This document shows positions 61,784 through 64,000 of a stretch of 64,000 bases of DNA, piece after piece. Position numbers and translations under genes: made by a program. The stretch's first letter is position 1; each line of letters opens with the position of its first letter. The notes under the pieces are model-generated. The model was given only the letters and a program-made list of their open reading frames with translations, had not been told where the DNA came from and did not search any database. Source of the DNA: Falsirhodobacter deserti (GTDB taxonomy: Bacteria > Pseudomonadota > Alphaproteobacteria > Rhodobacterales > Rhodobacteraceae); NCBI RefSeq assembly GCF_004015795.1, contig NZ_ML137218.1, positions 1,587,811-1,651,810 on the forward strand, read 5' to 3'.

Positions 61784-62343
61784 TATCCAACCTCTTTCAT
61801 AGCATTCTGGAGAGCCGAAAGCTTCGAGCGGATCGAAGTGTCGATCATGGTCGAACCAAGCTTCACGACAAGGCCGCCGATAAGCGACTCGTCAACGGCG
61901 GTTTTGAGTTTCACATCCTTGCCAGCCTTGCCCTTCAGCGTTTCCGCAAGGCGGGCGGCCTGTTCGTCCGAAAGCGGCTGGGCCGAAACGACCTCGGCCA
62001 CCACTTCGCCCCGATGCTCGGCGATCATTCCGCGCAACGCGGTCAGCATGCGGGGCAGCGCGAACAAACGGCGCTTGGAGGCCATCACGGACAGGCTGTT
62101 CACCGTCAGGTCCGACAGGTTCATGGCGCGCCCAACGGCCGCCATGCCTGCCTGCTGCTCTGCCCGGGTATAGACCGGCGAGGAGATCAGGTCGCGCAGA
62201 TCCGCGCTGTCGGCCAAAGCGGCCTCCAGCGTGCCGAGATCGGCTTCAAGCGTCGGGATCGAGTTGGCGTCCTTCGCCAGTTCGAAGACTGCGGTCGCGT
62301 AGCGTGTCGCGATACCAGTGGAAATCGAGGCCGGTTCAGACAC
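61783..62343 (-). CDS. atpH: ATP synthase F1 subunit delta
   Basis: Peripheral-stalk subunit linking F1 to the b subunits. The 186-residue product has [22 protein letters not shown] at the N-terminus and the conserved C-terminal [32 protein letters not shown] 62343 is chosen because it begins at the family start (SEPASIS) and has an AAAGGG site; the frame extends upstream to 62415 without family support. It is first gene of the operon. The F0 genes (atpB, atpE, atpF) are not here, as is usual in alphaproteobacteria. Confidence 0.95.
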
Positions 62344-62503
62344 TTCAACCCTTTCGATATTCTTTCCCGCAAGAGGCTGGCACCTTGCGAGGCGATGGCG
62401 TGCGCGTTCAAACAACGCGTCACAGATCGAGGGTCCGAATAGCAGAGCGTTCCAGTTGCCGCAACTGTGAAGCCGCTGCCCGAGGACGGTTTTCCTTGTG
62501 CTT

Positions 62504-62532
62504 ACATAACATCATTGCAGAGTCAGGGGCAA
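62504..62532 (-). promoter_or_regulatory. candidate atp operon promoter
   Basis: On the - strand TTGCCC, 17 bases, then TTATGT, 160 bases upstream of the atpH start. It matches sigma-70 spacing. The rest of this 200-base gap shows no other feature. Confidence 0.5.
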
Positions 62533-62542
62533 TATGTCGCAG

Positions 62543-63337
62543 CTATGACAACCCACCAGCGCCCGAAGGTGCCTTGACACTGTTGAAGCGCGGGGCCGGA
62601 AGCGGCGCAGGTGCCGTCACCCCTTCCAGCGCCTTCAATGGCCGAGTCACGGCCGCCGTCAGCCCCGGCTTGCGTGGCGCGTAAACCTGCTTGGACACCT
62701 CGACCATCACGCCGCCGCCGGCGAACCACGGGGCAAGCCTGCGCCCTGCCCGTTCCCACATCCCGGCCGTCCGCAGCCAGAAGCGCCGGTGCGAGGGGGG
62801 TGCGAACAGCGCATGATAGGCGCGCTCGGGCACGAAGGAATGCCGGCGCAGCTGCGCTTCCAGCTGGTTGGTGGAATAAGGGCGGCCAAAGCCGAACGGC
62901 GTGCGTTCGGTGCGCGCCCAAAGACCGGACCGGTTCGGCACGATGAAGATCGCGCGCGCCCCCGGCCCCATCACGCGCCAGCATTCTTCCAGCAGGTCGG
63001 GCTGATCGTCCGAAGGTTCCAGCCCGTGCAGAAGGACCAGCTTGTCCACCATCCCCGTTTCCAGTGGCCAGGCCGCCTCTTCGCTGAGAACCGAGACATT
63101 CTCCATACCGGCAGGCCACGGCATCACCCCCTGCGGGGCGGGCATGATGGCCGCCACCCGGCGGGCTTCTTCAAGATACGGGCGCAAAAGGGGCGCGGCA
63201 AACCCGTAGCCGACCACCGTCTGGCCCTTCGCCTCGGGCCACATTCCGACAAGCCGGTCGCGGATCGCACGCTGCGCCACCCGGCCAAGCTGGGTGCGAT
63301 AGTAGAAATTTCGCAAGTCGAGAACGTCGAGATACAT
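62543..63337 (-). CDS. class I SAM-dependent methyltransferase
   Basis: The 264-residue product has a methyltransferase-like core: [21 protein letters not shown] in the SAM-binding position, [43 protein letters not shown] as motif II/III, and a basic C-terminal tail rich in Pro and Ala. The usual GxGxG is degenerate (GYGFAAP). The substrate is unknown. ATG 63337 ([13 protein letters not shown]) fits; an in-frame start at 63349 is possible. It is divergent from gloB with 60 bases between the starts; this pairing recurs in Rhodobacteraceae, from memory. Confidence 0.82.
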   Translation of the reverse strand: MYLDVLDLRNFYYRTQLGRVAQRAIRDRLVGMWPEAKGQTVVGYGFAAPLLRPYLEEARRVAAIMPAPQGVMPWPAGMENVSVLSEEAAWPLETGMVDKLVLLHGLEPSDDQPDLLEECWRVMGPGARAIFIVPNRSGLWARTERTPFGFGRPYSTNQLEAQLRRHSFVPERAYHALFAPPSHRRFWLRTAGMWERAGRRLAPWFAGGGVMVEVSKQVYAPRKPGLTAAVTRPLKALEGVTAPAPLPAPRFNSVKAPSGAGGLS

Positions 63338-63397
63338 TGCGCAGTGCACCCGTTGCGGGAATGCTCATGACATTAGGCGCGGATGGAAGGAAATGCC

Positions 63398-64000
63398 ATG
63401 CCCATCGAATTGCTGACGATCCCCTGCCTCAAGGACAATTACGCCTTCCTTCTGCACGATACCGACAGATGCGAGGCGATCTGCATCGACGTGCCCGAAG
63501 CAGGCCCGATCATGGCCGTGCTTTCCGCGCGCGAATGGCCGCTGACGCATATTCTGCTGACACACCACCATGACGACCACATCGCGGGCGTGGCCAAGCT
63601 TCAGGCCTATTCCGGCGCGAAGGTGGTCGGGGCCGCCGCCGATGCCGCGCGGCTGCCGCCGCTTGATCTGCAGGTGGCCGATGGCGATACGTTCGAAGCG
63701 ATCGGCACATCCATCCGCGTGCTGGAGGTTCCGGGCCATACGGTCGGGCATATCGCGTTCCACATGCCTGAAACCGGTCATGCCTTCACCGGCGACAGCC
63801 TGATGGCGGGCGGATGCGGGCGCCTGTTCGAGGGCACGCCCGAGCAGATGTGGCACAGCCTGAACCGCCTGTCGGCCCTGCCCGCCGAAACGCTGATCTG
63901 TTCTGGCCACGAATACACGCAGTCGAACCTGCGCTTCGCCCATGCTCTTGAACCGGAAAACGCAGCCCTTATCTCTCGTATCGACGCCGTGGACGAGGCG
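63398..64000 (+). CDS. gloB: hydroxyacylglutathione hydrolase (glyoxalase II), cut by window end
   Basis: Hydrolyses S-lactoylglutathione to lactate in methylglyoxal detoxification. The 201 residues visible carry the metallo-beta-lactamase di-metal motif THHHDDHIAG, the second-site VPGHTVGHIAFH, FTGDSLMAGGCGRLFEGT and the glyoxalase-II CSGHEYTQSNLRFA. ATG 63398 has a GGAAGGA site. About 50 C-terminal residues lie beyond the window. Confidence 0.93.
   Translation, partial: MPIELLTIPCLKDNYAFLLHDTDRCEAICIDVPEAGPIMAVLSAREWPLTHILLTHHHDDHIAGVAKLQAYSGAKVVGAAADAARLPPLDLQVADGDTFEAIGTSIRVLEVPGHTVGHIAFHMPETGHAFTGDSLMAGGCGRLFEGTPEQMWHSLNRLSALPAETLICSGHEYTQSNLRFAHALEPENAALISRIDAVDEA

Overview
The window is a 64 kb stretch of high-GC chromosome with dense, operonic gene packing. 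It looks like a member of the Rhodobacteraceae (Alphaproteobacteria, Rhodobacter/Paracoccus group). This rests on family-level recognition of the proteins: bacterial CrtY-I-B with CrtZ, a GroESL operon with a CIRCE element, small alphaproteobacterial proteins of the DUF6476, DUF1150, DUF465 and UbiK types, an atpHAGDC operon without atpFEB, and a class I lysyl-tRNA synthetase. Genus cannot be set from the sequence alone. No plasmid, phage, insertion sequence or CRISPR signal was seen.

Layout. 1-5.1 kb: zeaxanthin-type carotenoid cluster, with crtY (3' end only), crtI and crtB on +, crtE and crtZ on -, and a type 2 isopentenyl-diphosphate isomerase (fni) divergent from crtE. 5.2-12 kb: housekeeping genes rimO, pepF, rpoH, an rluD-type pseudouridine synthase, a DUF6476 membrane protein and waaA. 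12-17.2 kb: an alternative haem-copper oxidase locus with CtaG-like and CopD/HemJ-like membrane proteins, an antisense DUF2231 protein, subunit II, a subunit I/III fusion and a 96-residue membrane protein. 17.2-19.6 kb: stress-type genes, with two YsnF/DUF2382 proteins, a cold-shock gene behind a structured leader and three very small genes. 19.8-28.7 kb: a Tat-signal malate:quinone oxidoreductase, a secreted PL10 pectate lyase, tRNA-Leu(UAA), fau, mgtE, guaD and a GH28-related gene broken by an in-frame TAG.

28.7-41.6 kb: lysS, terB-like, dacB, nadD, ettA, a second cold-shock gene whose leader matches the first, betC, a SelW-like protein, dcp, purEK, a DUF465 protein, and a small heat-shock protein with a good sigma-32 promoter followed by a DUF1150 gene. 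41.6-42.6 kb: a heavily decayed Hint-domain gene. 42.7-48.9 kb: trxB, an Lrp regulator, the lgt-midA-pgeF operon, ubiK, a NUDIX gene, a DMT-type transporter and a lytic transglycosylase lipoprotein. 49-51.5 kb: groESL with CIRCE and promoter, then a small unknown protein. 51.6-57.4 kb: a Mn-type pyrophosphatase, a HAD hydrolase, ribF, a YcgN-type Cys-cluster protein, threonine aldolase, prs and an H-type lectin gene. 57.5-64 kb: atpHAGDC, a methyltransferase and gloB (cut by the window end).

Most neighbours on the same strand overlap by 1-4 bases (ATGA, GTGA or TGATG junctions). Many convergent pairs overlap by 4-31 bases, so the region is compact and most genes have no room for separate promoters. 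The most unusual points are the leader shared by the two cold-shock genes, the alternative oxidase lacking the canonical K-channel lysine, the Tat signal on Mqo, the amber codon in the GH28-related gene and the decayed Hint gene. No clearly new multi-gene system was found.
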